64,000 nucleotides of DNA from Flavobacterium sp. IB48 (GCF_016405855.1 NZ_JAEFCA010000001.1:1234273-1298272); one strand, 5' to 3'; numbered from the stretch's first letter, positions 33,478 through 44,080 are shown. Numbers and translations are program-made. The notes: generated by a model not told the origin, from the sequence alone.

Positions 33478-35328
33478 ATGTGTGGAATTGTTGGATATAT
33501 CGGTCACCGAGATGCCTATCCTATTGTAATAAAAGGATTAAAGCGTCTTGAGTACAGAGGATATGATAGTGCCGGCGTTATGTTATATGACGACGAATCG
33601 GGAATTAAAGTTTGTAAAACCAAAGGAAAAGTTTCTGATCTTGAAGCTAAAGCTAATGAGGGTTTTTCAACAATTGGTAATATTGGAATTGGACATACGC
33701 GTTGGGCAACTCACGGGGTTCCAAATGACGTGAATTCGCACCCTCATCTTTCTAATTCTGGAGATTTGGCAATTATCCATAACGGAATTATTGAGAATTA
33801 TGCTCCTTTGAAAGAAGAGCTTATCAAAAGAGGATATACTTTTAAATCGGATACAGATACTGAAGTTTTAGTTAATTTAATAGAAGAGGTTCAGAAGAAA
33901 GAAAATATTAAATTAGGTAAAGCTGTCCAAGTTGCATTAAACCAAGTTGTAGGTGCGTATGCAATTGCTGTTTTTGATAGAAAAAATCCAAACGAAATTG
34001 TAGCGGCTAGATTAGGAAGTCCGTTGGCAATTGGAGTTGGAGAAGGAGAGTATTTTGTTGCTTCTGATGCTTCACCGTTTATTGAGTACACTTCTAATGC
34101 AGTTTATTTAGAAGATGGCGAAATGGCGAATATCAGGTTGCATAAGCCAATCAAAATTAGAAAAATTCAAGATGACTCTTTAGTGGATCCTTACATTCAA
34201 GAACTTCAAATGAACTTGGAGCAGATTGAAAAAGGTGGATATGATCATTTCATGCTTAAAGAAATCTACGAACAGCCAAGTGTAATTAAAGATACTTACA
34301 GAGGAAGACTTCATGCTAATGAAGGAATTGTTCAAATGGCTGGTGTAGAGGATAATCTAGAGAAATTTTTAAACGCAAAAAGAATTTTAATTGTAGCTTG
34401 CGGAACTTCTTGGCACGCAGGGTTGGTAGCAGAATATATCTTTGAGGAATTTACACGTATTCCTGTTGAAGTAGAATATGCTTCTGAATTTAGATACAGA
34501 AACCCAATTATAAATAAAGATGACGTAGTTATAGCGATTTCACAATCTGGGGAAACTGCAGATACTATGGCAGCTATTAAACTGGCTAAAGAAAACGGAG
34601 CGTTTGTATTTGGAGTATGTAACGTAGTGGGTTCTTCTATTTCTAGAGAAAGTCATGCTGGTGCTTACACGCACGCAGGACCAGAAATTGGAGTAGCTTC
34701 TACAAAAGCGTTTACTACTCAAATCACAGTTCTTACTATGATTGCTTTACGTTTAGGAAAAGCAAAAGGGACATTGTCAAATACAGATTTTCATACTTAC
34801 CTACAAGAATTAGAAATTATTCCTGAGAAAGTGTCTGAAGCGTTAGAAACTGATGCTAGAGCTAAAGAAATTGCTGCTGCTTTTAAAGATGCGCCAAACT
34901 GTCTTTATTTAGGTAGAGGATACAATTTCCCTGTAGCATTAGAAGGTGCATTGAAATTAAAAGAGATCTCATATATCCATGCAGAAGGTTATCCAGCTGC
35001 CGAAATGAAACACGGTCCGATTGCTTTAATTGACGAACATATGCCGGTTATTGTTATTGCGCCTAAACAAGGACATTACGACAAGATTGTGAGTAATATC
35101 CAGGAAATTAAATCAAGAAGCGGTAAAATTATTGCAGTCGTTACAAAAGGTGATACTCAGGTTCGTGAATTAGCTGATTATGTAATCGAAATTCCAGAAA
35201 CTTCAGATGCATTGTCGCCATTGGTTACTACTATTCCTTTACAATTGCTTTCTTACTATATTGCTGTAATGAGAGGTTGTAATGTAGATCAGCCACGTAA
35301 CTTAGCAAAATCGGTTACTGTAGAATAA
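33478..35328 (+). CDS. glmS: Glutamine-fructose-6-phosphate aminotransferase (isomerizing)
   Basis: GlmS makes glucosamine-6-phosphate from fructose-6-phosphate and glutamine, the entry to amino-sugar and peptidoglycan precursors. The 616-residue protein has the N-terminal nucleophile Cys after the initiator Met (MCGIVGYIGHRDAYPI), GIGHTRWATHGVPNDVNSHP, and two SIS domains (VACGTSWHAGLVAEYI; AISQSGETADTMAAI; LKLKEISYIHAEGYPA). The end NLAKSVTVE is standard. The 9-nt gap from the DUF4270 gene shows co-transcription. There is no sign of a glmS ribozyme upstream. A clear terminator follows. Confidence 0.98.
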   Translation: MCGIVGYIGHRDAYPIVIKGLKRLEYRGYDSAGVMLYDDESGIKVCKTKGKVSDLEAKANEGFSTIGNIGIGHTRWATHGVPNDVNSHPHLSNSGDLAIIHNGIIENYAPLKEELIKRGYTFKSDTDTEVLVNLIEEVQKKENIKLGKAVQVALNQVVGAYAIAVFDRKNPNEIVAARLGSPLAIGVGEGEYFVASDASPFIEYTSNAVYLEDGEMANIRLHKPIKIRKIQDDSLVDPYIQELQMNLEQIEKGGYDHFMLKEIYEQPSVIKDTYRGRLHANEGIVQMAGVEDNLEKFLNAKRILIVACGTSWHAGLVAEYIFEEFTRIPVEVEYASEFRYRNPIINKDDVVIAISQSGETADTMAAIKLAKENGAFVFGVCNVVGSSISRESHAGAYTHAGPEIGVASTKAFTTQITVLTMIALRLGKAKGTLSNTDFHTYLQELEIIPEKVSEALETDARAKEIAAAFKDAPNCLYLGRGYNFPVALEGALKLKEISYIHAEGYPAAEMKHGPIALIDEHMPVIVIAPKQGHYDKIVSNIQEIKSRSGKIIAVVTKGDTQVRELADYVIEIPETSDALSPLVTTIPLQLLSYYIAVMRGCNVDQPRNLAKSVTVE

Positions 35329-35638
35329 GTTTATTTTTCAAAATATAAATATGTTAAAAAAGCGAGATTTAGGTCTCGCTTTTTTTTATTGCCAATAATT
35401 TTTTTACGCATATGTATTTTTATGAAATTTTCAATTTTTTGATAAAATATTATATGTATGCATAGTAAACTGATTTTTCTTTAGGTTTTCTTTGTTTTTA
35501 TTTTAATAAAATGAATTAGTAAATAGTTAAAATATAGCGCAAAACAATGATAAATATCGATTTTATTTAACATTTTTTTATGCATATTAAAATATTTGCT
35601 TATTTTGGCTATATATACTAACAAAAAACTAACCCAAA
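35329..35638. other. 310-bp AT-rich spacer between glmS and the TonB receptor
   Basis: It holds the glmS terminator (35356-35387) and then a very AT-rich stretch. TATTTTGG (35601-35608), 31 nt before the receptor ATG, is a weak TAnnTTTG-like box. I see no gene or structured RNA. Confidence 0.6.
35356..35387 (+). terminator. Intrinsic terminator after glmS
   Basis: AAAAAAGCGAGA (35356-35367) pairs with TCTCGCTTTTTT (35374-35385) around a 6-nt loop, followed by T residues. Confidence 0.9.
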
Positions 35639-38476
35639 ATGAGAGTCTACTTGCTAATTATGTTGTTATTCAGCGGAGTGTCCTTTGCACAGAATACAAT
35701 TACAGGTTCGGTTACCGATGGTAACAAACAATCTATCCCTGGTGCCAATGTTGTTGTTGTCGGAGAAAACAGTGGTGCTTCTACTGATTTTGACGGATCG
35801 TTTAAATTAACTACTAATGCTAAATTGCCTTTGTCTATAAAGGTTTCTGCAGTAGGATTTGAGACAAAAACGATAAGCGTAACAACGGCAAATCAAAAAG
35901 TGAATGTGATTTTAAAAGATGAAGAAACTAAACTGGATGAAATCGTTGTTGCTGCATCGAGAACACCAGAAAGAATTCTAGAGTCTCCTGTAACTATTGA
36001 AAGAATGGGTGTGCAGGAAATCAAAAAAACTGCTTCTCCTTCTTTTTATGATGGTTTAGAAAACATGAAAGAAGTGCAGATGAATACTAGTAGTATGTCA
36101 TTCAAGTCAATCAATACGAGAGGATTTGCTACTGTGGCTAATACTCGTTTTATGCAGTTGGTAGATGGAATGGATAACTCGTCTCCATTATTAAACTTTG
36201 TTTTGGGGAATATGATTGGAGTTTCAGAAATTGATGTTCAAAGTGTTGAGTTGCTTCCAGGAGCATCATCTGCTTTGTATGGAGCAAATGCTTTTAATGG
36301 AATTTTATTTATGACAAGTAAAAGTCCGTTTACCAATCAGGGTGTTTCAACTTATTTTAAATATGGTGCGACTTCGCAAGAAGCAGCTGGAACAAATAGT
36401 TTTTATGATTTTGGTATCCGATTCGCTCATGCTTTTAATAAATATTTTGCAGCAAAAGCAAACTTTACTTATATGCAAGCTACAGATTGGTATGCAACAA
36501 ATTATAATGATAAAACGAGAGCAGGTATTGATAGAACAGATCCTAACTATGATGGTATTAACGTTTATGGTGATGAGGCTTCGACAAATATTAGAGGTGT
36601 TGGTCAAAAATTGGAAACGATGGGATTGATTCCTGTTGGAGCATCTAATCTTCTTCCGAATTCAAATGTTAGTAGAACGGGTTATAACGAAATTGATTTG
36701 ACAGATAATAAAGCGGCTAATAAGAAAATTGATTTCTCTTTGCACGGAAGACCTTTTGGCGATGAAAGATTGGAAATTATCTGGCAGAGTAAATTTGGAA
36801 CTGGAAATGCGGTTTACCAAGGAGCAAACAGATATTATTTAAATGACTTTTTTATGCAACAGCATAAATTAGAGTTTAGAGGAAAAAACTTCTTCGTGAG
36901 AGGGTATATGACAGGAGAGGATGGAGGTCATTCTTACGATATGGTATTTACAGGAATTAATGTAAATAGAAAATGGAAAGACGATAATACTTGGTTTGGA
37001 CAATATGCGGGAGCTTATATTCAAGGAACTTTAGCAGGTATGAATCCGCAACAAGCCAATGCTTTGGCAAGATCTACAGCAGATACAGGTCGTTTTTTAC
37101 CAGGTACAGCTGAATTTAAAAATGCATTTAATCAAGTTATAAATGATCCAGATGTTTTAAGCGGATCGAGATTGGTGGATAATTCTAAAATGTATCACTC
37201 AGATGCAAACTATAATTTCAGAGATATTATAAAATTTGCTGAAATTCAAGTCGGAGGTTCTTTTAGATCTTATGAGTTAAATTCTCACGGAAGAATTTAT
37301 ACGGATGCTACTAGCTTGATTAATTATAATGAGTACGGAGCTTATGCACAGTTGATGAAAAAGTTTCTGGATGATAGAATGAAGTTTACAGGATCGCTTC
37401 GTTATGATAAATCTAAAAACTTTGATGGTAATTACTCTCCTCGTTTGTCTCTTGTTTATTCTGCTGGAGAAAAGAGAAATCATAATTTCAGAGGATCTTT
37501 TCAAACAGGTTTTAGAAACCCGACAACTCAAGATCAATATATCGGATTTAATATTGGTAATGCAGTATTGTTAGGTTCTGCTCCAGATAACTTAACTAGA
37601 TTTAATGAAACTTTCAGTCTTAGCGCAGAAGGTCAGCTTTATGCTGGAAGTCCTACAAAGATTATGAATGGTAATGATGCTTATGGCAACTCTTACTTGG
37701 CAAGTTCTGTTACAGCATTTTCTGCAATGGCAGGAAGTAATCCTGTGGCAGCCGCTGCGCTATTAAAAAAATCAAGAGCTAATTATGTAAAGCCAGAAGA
37801 AGTAAAGGCTTTTGAGGTTGGATATCGTTCTATTTTTGAAGGTACATCAATCGATATTAATGGGTATTATAATATCTACAATAATTTTATTGGTAATTTA
37901 AATGTGGTTTCTACTTTTTACGGGACAGCTCAGGATAGTCCTAATCTGCCAGTGCCTGGTAATCCTGTTACAGATGCTGGTGCACAATCTATACGTGCTC
38001 TTCAAAACGGAGAATATAGAGCATATCAATTGTATACAAATTCAGATGTAGAGATTCATTCGTTAGGATTTGGTGTTGGTCTTTCTAGAAAAATAATTAG
38101 CGACTTCGAATTAGGATTAAACTATAATTATGCTCAATTTGATTTTGATCAAGCTAAAGACCCAAGTTTTGAGGCTGGATTTAATACGCCAAAACATAGA
38201 GTTAAAGTATCTCTTGGAAATGATAAATTATTCAAAAACTTCGGATTTAATGTAAGTGGAAGATGGAACAGCGAGTACGAATGGGAATCTAACTTTGCAG
38301 ATGGTACAATCAAATCTGCGACAGTAATTGATGCTCAAATAAATTATGGAATTCCAAAATTGAAATCTGTTGTGAAATTAGGAGCTGCTAATATTGGCGG
38401 TAAAGAATATTACCAAGTTATTGGAGCTGGATTAATCGGACAGCAATATTTTGCTTCTTGGACTATTAACCCATAA
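35639..38476 (+). CDS. TonB-dependent outer membrane receptor
   Basis: The 945-residue protein has a signal peptide (MRVYLLIMLLFSGVSFAQ), a carboxypeptidase-regulatory-like domain (about 20-100; ITGSVTDGNKQSIPGANVVV), a plug domain (about 110-235; RTPERILESPVTIERMGVQE and LPGASSALYGANAFNGILF), and a 22-strand-type beta barrel to the end. It imports an unknown ligand across the outer membrane using TonB energy. No SusD gene follows; instead the next gene, 83 nt downstream, encodes an SGNH lipoprotein, and this pair may handle a lipid or ester substrate (inference). The C-terminus ends in an aromatic strand (YFASWTINP). Confidence 0.9.
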   Translation: MRVYLLIMLLFSGVSFAQNTITGSVTDGNKQSIPGANVVVVGENSGASTDFDGSFKLTTNAKLPLSIKVSAVGFETKTISVTTANQKVNVILKDEETKLDEIVVAASRTPERILESPVTIERMGVQEIKKTASPSFYDGLENMKEVQMNTSSMSFKSINTRGFATVANTRFMQLVDGMDNSSPLLNFVLGNMIGVSEIDVQSVELLPGASSALYGANAFNGILFMTSKSPFTNQGVSTYFKYGATSQEAAGTNSFYDFGIRFAHAFNKYFAAKANFTYMQATDWYATNYNDKTRAGIDRTDPNYDGINVYGDEASTNIRGVGQKLETMGLIPVGASNLLPNSNVSRTGYNEIDLTDNKAANKKIDFSLHGRPFGDERLEIIWQSKFGTGNAVYQGANRYYLNDFFMQQHKLEFRGKNFFVRGYMTGEDGGHSYDMVFTGINVNRKWKDDNTWFGQYAGAYIQGTLAGMNPQQANALARSTADTGRFLPGTAEFKNAFNQVINDPDVLSGSRLVDNSKMYHSDANYNFRDIIKFAEIQVGGSFRSYELNSHGRIYTDATSLINYNEYGAYAQLMKKFLDDRMKFTGSLRYDKSKNFDGNYSPRLSLVYSAGEKRNHNFRGSFQTGFRNPTTQDQYIGFNIGNAVLLGSAPDNLTRFNETFSLSAEGQLYAGSPTKIMNGNDAYGNSYLASSVTAFSAMAGSNPVAAAALLKKSRANYVKPEEVKAFEVGYRSIFEGTSIDINGYYNIYNNFIGNLNVVSTFYGTAQDSPNLPVPGNPVTDAGAQSIRALQNGEYRAYQLYTNSDVEIHSLGFGVGLSRKIISDFELGLNYNYAQFDFDQAKDPSFEAGFNTPKHRVKVSLGNDKLFKNFGFNVSGRWNSEYEWESNFADGTIKSATVIDAQINYGIPKLKSVVKLGAANIGGKEYYQVIGAGLIGQQYFASWTINP

Positions 38477-38559
38477 TTGATTATTAACTCTAAGTCAAAT
38501 TCATTATTTGTGTTTCTAGGTCTATGTCGAGAAACAGATAATTATAAAAAATATAGATT

Positions 38560-40113
38560 ATGATAAAAAATTTCAAGTGGCTTGTATTGGTTTCGTTAAC
38601 CTTTATGGCTTGTAATAGTGATGATGATGTGACTCCTGTAGTAGAGTCGTCTGATGGTAAGCCTTTAACTGCTGGAACTGCAGATTTTTCGAAGTATGTT
38701 GCTTTAGGAGATTCTTTTGCGGCAGGATTTAGTGATAATGCTTTGTTTATTAAAGGTCAAGAAGGAGCTTACCCAAATATTTTAGCACAGCAATTTGCTT
38801 TAGTAGGTGGAGGTGAATTTAAAACGCCTTTTGCAAATGATAATGTAGGTGGATTGTTGTTAGGAGGAAATATAATTAGCGGACCGCGTTTGTATTTTAA
38901 TACAGCAATAACACCAGAACATCCGAATTCAACAGTTGATCCTGTAAACGGAGTGCCTACTACAGAGGTTACAGCGCATTTATCAGGGGCGTTTAATAAT
39001 TTAGGAGTTCCTGGGGCAAAAAGCTTTCATTTGCTTGCTCCTGGTTATGGTAATGCTGCTGGTGTTGCTACAGGAACAGCAAATCCGTATTTTGCTCGTT
39101 TCGCATCTAGTGCAACAACAACTGTTTTGGCTGATGCTTTAAGTCAAAATCCTACTTTCTTTTCTTTATGGATTGGAGGTAATGATGAGTTAGGATATGC
39201 AACAGCTGGTGGAGATCCTACGGTAAATCCTTTAACTCCTCCTGCGACTTTTGACGGTGCGTACAAAGCTTTGGTTGCTCAGCTTGTTGCTGGCGGAAGA
39301 AAAGGTGTTGTGGCAAATCTTCCTGTTATAACAACACTTCCTCATTTTCATGTAATTGCTTATAATCAACTTAGTCAAGCTAGTTTAACTGATAAAGGAG
39401 TTAGTTTGATTCCAGCTTTAAATGCACAATTGTATGGTCCTTTGCATAATGCATTAGCATTTTTAGGTCAGGGTGATAGAATTAAGCTTCTGTCTTCAAC
39501 AGGAAATAATCCGTTATTGATTGTAGATGAAACATTGCCAGATTTGTCAGCAAATTTAAAAGCAGTGCTAATGGGTGGTGGATTAGATGTTAATACTGCT
39601 ACAGCAATGGGAATGATTTTTGGAAGAGCAAGACAAGCATTGCCTACTGATTTAATTGTTTTAGGGGCTTCTACAAGAATAGGTAAGGCGCCAAGTGTGG
39701 CTTTAGACGGAATCGCTTCGCCTTCGCCATCTTTAGCGCAATTAGGGGTTACTTTTCCTTTGCCAGATAGATATGTTTTGTTGCCTTCTGAAGTAGATGA
39801 AATAGGAGTAGCTACCGCAGCTTATAATGCAACTATAAAAGCAGCTGCTGAGGCAAATGGTTTAGCAATTGTTGATGCGGAATCGATTATGTCTGATTTA
39901 AATAAAGCAAGCGGAATTACAATGAACAATTTTACATTGAAAGCTACTTTCGTTACTGGAGGTATGTTTTCTTTAGACGGAGTTCATCCTACTCCAAGAG
40001 GGTATGCTTTTATTGCTAATAAATTTATTCAGGCCATTAATGCTAAGTATGGTTCTAACTTAAAAGGTGTAGATATTGGTAATTATCAGGTTCTATTTTC
40101 GAAACAGTTATAA
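38560..40113 (+). CDS. SGNH/GDSL hydrolase lipoprotein
   Basis: The 517-residue protein has lipobox LTFMAC (Cys18) and then an SGNH hydrolase. Block I is ALGDSFAAGFSDNA (catalytic Ser, about residue 51), block III is IGGNDELGYA (about 206), and block V is DGVHPTPRGYAFIANKF (catalytic Asp and His, about 475-490). The core is interrupted by long insertions compared with minimal 200-residue family members. It probably cleaves esters at the cell surface or in the periplasm. The position directly after the TonB receptor gene suggests it processes or captures the receptor's substrate. A terminator follows. Confidence 0.88.
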   Translation: MIKNFKWLVLVSLTFMACNSDDDVTPVVESSDGKPLTAGTADFSKYVALGDSFAAGFSDNALFIKGQEGAYPNILAQQFALVGGGEFKTPFANDNVGGLLLGGNIISGPRLYFNTAITPEHPNSTVDPVNGVPTTEVTAHLSGAFNNLGVPGAKSFHLLAPGYGNAAGVATGTANPYFARFASSATTTVLADALSQNPTFFSLWIGGNDELGYATAGGDPTVNPLTPPATFDGAYKALVAQLVAGGRKGVVANLPVITTLPHFHVIAYNQLSQASLTDKGVSLIPALNAQLYGPLHNALAFLGQGDRIKLLSSTGNNPLLIVDETLPDLSANLKAVLMGGGLDVNTATAMGMIFGRARQALPTDLIVLGASTRIGKAPSVALDGIASPSPSLAQLGVTFPLPDRYVLLPSEVDEIGVATAAYNATIKAAAEANGLAIVDAESIMSDLNKASGITMNNFTLKATFVTGGMFSLDGVHPTPRGYAFIANKFIQAINAKYGSNLKGVDIGNYQVLFSKQL

Positions 40114-40134
40114 TTAAAGAATTAGTTCAATATC

Positions 40135-40173
40135 AAAAAACCGCTCATTTTTACAGATGAAGCGGTTTTTTTC
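40135..40173 (+). terminator. Intrinsic terminator after SGNH hydrolase gene
   Basis: AAAAAACCGCT (40135-40145) pairs with AGCGGTTTTTT, with a nearby CAT/ATG pairing inside, followed by T residues. Confidence 0.85.
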
Positions 40174-40259
40174 TTTTATTAAAAAAATGCTGTTTTTGTT
40201 ATTTTTTGAGCAAGTTTTATGAATCAAACAAAATCATGCTATTTTTTATGAAAAAAAAA

Positions 40260-40290
40260 TTGATTTTATATTTTAAAAAATTATCTTTGC
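40260..40290 (+). promoter_or_regulatory. Promoter of atpDC
   Basis: TTG (40260-40262), a 19-nt spacer and TATCTTTG (40282-40289) match the Bacteroidota sigma-A consensus (TTG, then TAnnTTTG). The leader to the atpD ATG would be about 55 nt. Confidence 0.75.
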
Positions 40291-40347
40291 GCTCTGAAAA
40301 AAGAGGTATTTTCGATAAACCTAAATAGCTATTTAATAAATACATAA

Positions 40348-41862
<1,515 letters not shown>

Positions 41863-41869
41863 TAATATT

Positions 41870-41937
41870 GGTTGTTAGTTGTTAGTTGTCAGTTGTTAGA
41901 AAGCAACCATCAACCATCAACCATCAACTATTAACTA
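41870..41937. repeat. GTTGTTA heptamer repeats within the atpDC transcript
   Basis: GTTGTTAGTTGTTAGTTGTC (41872-41891) is followed after a short AAAG gap by CCATCAACCATCAACCATCA (41908-41927) in the complementary sense. The unit is 7 nt long. The two halves can pair imperfectly as an RNA hairpin between atpD and atpC. Confidence 0.75.
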
Positions 41938-41945
41938 AAAAAAAT

Positions 41946-42227
41946 ATGATTTTAGAAATAGTATCACCAGAAGCGAAATTATTTTCAGGAGAGGTAACAT
42001 CTGTTACTTTACCAGGAGTTAATGGAAGCTTTCAGATTTTAAATCATCACGCGCCAATTGTTTCTATTTTAGAAGAAGGGACAATTAAAATTGCAGCTCC
42101 AAGCTTCAGTTTTTCTAAAGAGGCTGCTGATAAATTTACGAGAGTGAATGACCAAACTTATACTTTAGAGATTAAGTCAGGAACAATCGAAATGAAAAAC
42201 AATAAGATAATTGTATTAGTTGACTAA
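41946..42227 (+). CDS. atpC: ATP synthase F1 subunit epsilon (short form)
   Basis: From the ATG at 41946 the protein is 93 residues, beginning MILEIVSPEAKLFSGEVTSV, followed by LPGVNGSFQILNHHAPIVSI. This is the N-terminal beta-sandwich of the epsilon subunit that contacts the c-ring and gamma. The C-terminal helical hairpin that inhibits hydrolysis in other bacteria is absent, which is usual for Flavobacteria. A longer frame from 41886 translates the heptamer repeat and is rejected. It is co-transcribed with atpD; a strong terminator follows. Confidence 0.93.
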   Translation: MILEIVSPEAKLFSGEVTSVTLPGVNGSFQILNHHAPIVSILEEGTIKIAAPSFSFSKEAADKFTRVNDQTYTLEIKSGTIEMKNNKIIVLVD

Positions 42228-42250
42228 GACAATTTCAAAATAAGCAGAAA

Positions 42251-42278
42251 AGCCAGACAACATTGTCTGGCTTTTTTT
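42251..42278 (+). terminator. Intrinsic terminator after atpC
   Basis: AGCCAGACAA (42251-42260) pairs perfectly with TTGTCTGGCT (42263-42272) across a 2-nt loop, followed by seven T residues in all. Confidence 0.93.
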
Positions 42279-42289
42279 ATTTTTGGCAC

Positions 42290-42820
42290 ATGGGAGAAAA
42301 AAAAGAAAATGAAATTTCGATTTTTACTGGTAAACGAGCTTGGTACGAGCTATTATTAGCATCAATTTTTTTTGGAGCTTTCATATACATGATTGTTTTG
42401 TTTGTATATTTTGCTTTTATTGAAGTGTCGATTAAAATAGCCATCAGAGCTTTTGTTACATTTCTTTTATGTGGAACATATTGTTTAGTCTATGGATTCA
42501 AATTTTCGGCGACCAAAAACATGCTGATAAACTTGGAGACTAATACAGTAATTTCAAGATACATTATTGGACCATTTTCTTATGATGTGAAATTGAAAGC
42601 TACAGAGTTTGAATATATTTCTTTTTTTGAAGATAGATATGGTGAGTTTGGGACAAATCTTTGGTACGTTAAAAACAGACATTATAAAATGTACAGTTTT
42701 GAAGATAAAGAATCAGCATTTCAATTTTCTCTCGATCTTTCCAACAAACTCAATATTGATTTGCTTGACGCTACAGAGAAAGGAAATTTTAAATGGGTGG
42801 TAAAAGAGAATATACAATAG
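42290..42820 (+). CDS. Hypothetical membrane protein with two helices
   Basis: I choose the ATG at 42290 (176 residues, MGEKKENEISIFTGKRAWYE); an alternative upstream start at 42263 lies within the atpC terminator. Two hydrophobic helices (about 20-45 and 52-72) are followed by a soluble domain (about 80-170) with NLETNTVISRYIIGPFSYDV and WYVKNRHYKMYSFEDKE. I do not recognise the family. It may be a membrane-anchored sensor or scaffold, but no motif supports a function. The start lies only 11 nt after the terminator T-run, so it must have another promoter or depend on readthrough. Confidence 0.6.
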   Translation: MGEKKENEISIFTGKRAWYELLLASIFFGAFIYMIVLFVYFAFIEVSIKIAIRAFVTFLLCGTYCLVYGFKFSATKNMLINLETNTVISRYIIGPFSYDVKLKATEFEYISFFEDRYGEFGTNLWYVKNRHYKMYSFEDKESAFQFSLDLSNKLNIDLLDATEKGNFKWVVKENIQ

Positions 42821-42935
42821 TTAGTATTTGCCTTTTGTATTGTTTTGTTTGAGTCTGATATTTTATATGTCAGAAAATTAACAAAAAACATGAAAAAGCC
42901 ATTTTAAAAGTTGTAATATTTTACTGATTATTAAC

Positions 42936-42943
42936 TACGTTTG
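42936..42943 (+). promoter_or_regulatory. Promoter -7 box TACGTTTG
   Basis: It fits TAnnTTTG, 29 nt before the ATG of the small secreted protein. A TTG lies at 42911-42913, with a longer-than-usual gap of 22 nt. Confidence 0.5.
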
Positions 42944-42972
42944 TAAGTATAATAACATTTAAAAAAAATATT

Positions 42973-43242
42973 ATGAAAAAAGTTTTTTTAGGAATACTGC
43001 TAATTGCATTAAGTTTTGGGACAATGTCTCTAACTACAAGTTCTGAGAATGTTACTAAAGCTTCAATAGAAGCTACAAATGTCGTCGTTGGTCCAACATA
43101 TACTGCCCCTTGGTTGGGAATCTGTTGCGAGTCGCCACTTACTGCTGCAGAACGTGATATTGTAAAACGAGGTTATCCTGCGACTACTCAATATACTATC
43201 AATAGTACGACGAGTAATACGGTGACGTATACAATCTTTTAA
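42973..43242 (+). CDS. Small secreted protein of unknown function
   Basis: The 89-residue product has a signal peptide (MKKVFLGILLIALSFGTMSL) and a mature part of about 65 residues containing LGICCESPLTAAERD with a vicinal Cys pair, then a threonine-rich tail (TTQYTINSTTSNTVTYTIF). I recognise no family. It has its own -7 box (TACGTTTG) and its own terminator, so it is transcribed as a single short mRNA. A secreted peptide, small exported factor or conserved protein of unknown role are all possible. Confidence 0.6.
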   Translation: MKKVFLGILLIALSFGTMSLTTSSENVTKASIEATNVVVGPTYTAPWLGICCESPLTAAERDIVKRGYPATTQYTINSTTSNTVTYTIF

Positions 43243-43265
43243 ACTGTTAAAAAAAAAATACATTT

Positions 43266-43295
43266 AAAGCTAGATTTAAAGTCTGGCTTTTTTTA
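43266..43295 (+). terminator. Intrinsic terminator after small secreted protein gene
   Basis: AAAGCTAGA (43266-43274) pairs with TCTGGCTTT (43282-43290, one G-T pair) around a 7-nt loop, followed by T residues. Confidence 0.8.
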
Positions 43296-43433
43296 TTTCT
43301 GTATTTTTGAACTATCAAAATCTCTTTATAAAATATTTGATCAATTGTAAAAGCTCAGTAAGCTTTTATGTTATTGCTTCGTCTTATTTGACGGGGCATA
43401 TATTACTTATGTCAAATTTTATAAAGAATATAT

Positions 43434-44072
43434 ATGAAAAATATATCAAAAGTTGCTGTTCTTGGCGGTGGCGGAAGAACAGGAAAATATCTTGTAAACC
43501 AATTATTAGAAAACGGTTTTAGTGTAAAACTTCTATTAAGAAATCCAGACAATTTTACCTTTCAAAATTCAAAAATTGAAATCATTAAAGGTGATGCTAT
43601 TAAGGAAGAATCTGTAAAATTATTGCTTAAGGATTGTCAGGCTGTAATTAGCACTATTGGTCAGAGACCAGGAGAACCGATGGTAGCGAGTGAGGCGACA
43701 AAGAATGTTCTAAATGCTATGAATGAATATGAAATTCAGAGATACATTCTTCTTGTAGGATTAAATATCGATACTCCATTTGATAAAAAAAGTCCAAAAA
43801 CAATCATGGCAACCGACTGGATGAAAACTAACTTTCCTGAAATTCAGAAAGACCGTCAATTAACTTACGATCTTTTAACTAACAGTAAGGTTAATTGGAC
43901 GCAGGTTCGTGTTCCGTTAATTGTTTTTTCTGATGATAGTGATAAAATCTCTGTAAATCTTGAAGATTGTTTAGGAGATAGAATTACTGCATTGGATATT
44001 TCGAAATTTCTAGTAAAAGAAATGGTTGAATCTAAATATAGTCATCAATCGCCTTTTATTAGCGCAATTTAA
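43434..44072 (+). CDS. NAD(P)H-binding atypical SDR / NmrA-like protein
   Basis: The 212-residue protein begins with the dinucleotide loop VAVLGGGGRTGKYLVNQLLENG, then KLLLRNPDNFTFQNSKIEII and GDAIKEESVKLLLKDCQAVI. These are the usual features of the NAD(P)-binding NmrA/BVR-B-like group of atypical short-chain dehydrogenases. No classical Tyr-x3-Lys active site is apparent. It could be a flavin or biliverdin reductase-like enzyme or a redox sensor. It is flanked by a small gene and a terminator and is not obviously in an operon. Confidence 0.85.
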   Translation: MKNISKVAVLGGGGRTGKYLVNQLLENGFSVKLLLRNPDNFTFQNSKIEIIKGDAIKEESVKLLLKDCQAVISTIGQRPGEPMVASEATKNVLNAMNEYEIQRYILLVGLNIDTPFDKKSPKTIMATDWMKTNFPEIQKDRQLTYDLLTNSKVNWTQVRVPLIVFSDDSDKISVNLEDCLGDRITALDISKFLVKEMVESKYSHQSPFISAI

Positions 44073-44080
44073 ATTTAGAA

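Noticed and set aside
33388..33478. A glmS ribozyme before glmS
   Set aside because: Only 9 nt separate the upstream stop from glmS, and no conserved ribozyme core is seen.
41886..41945. Extension of AtpC through the spacer
   Set aside because: It is translated heptamer-repeat DNA; the epsilon subunit starts MILEIVSPEAK.
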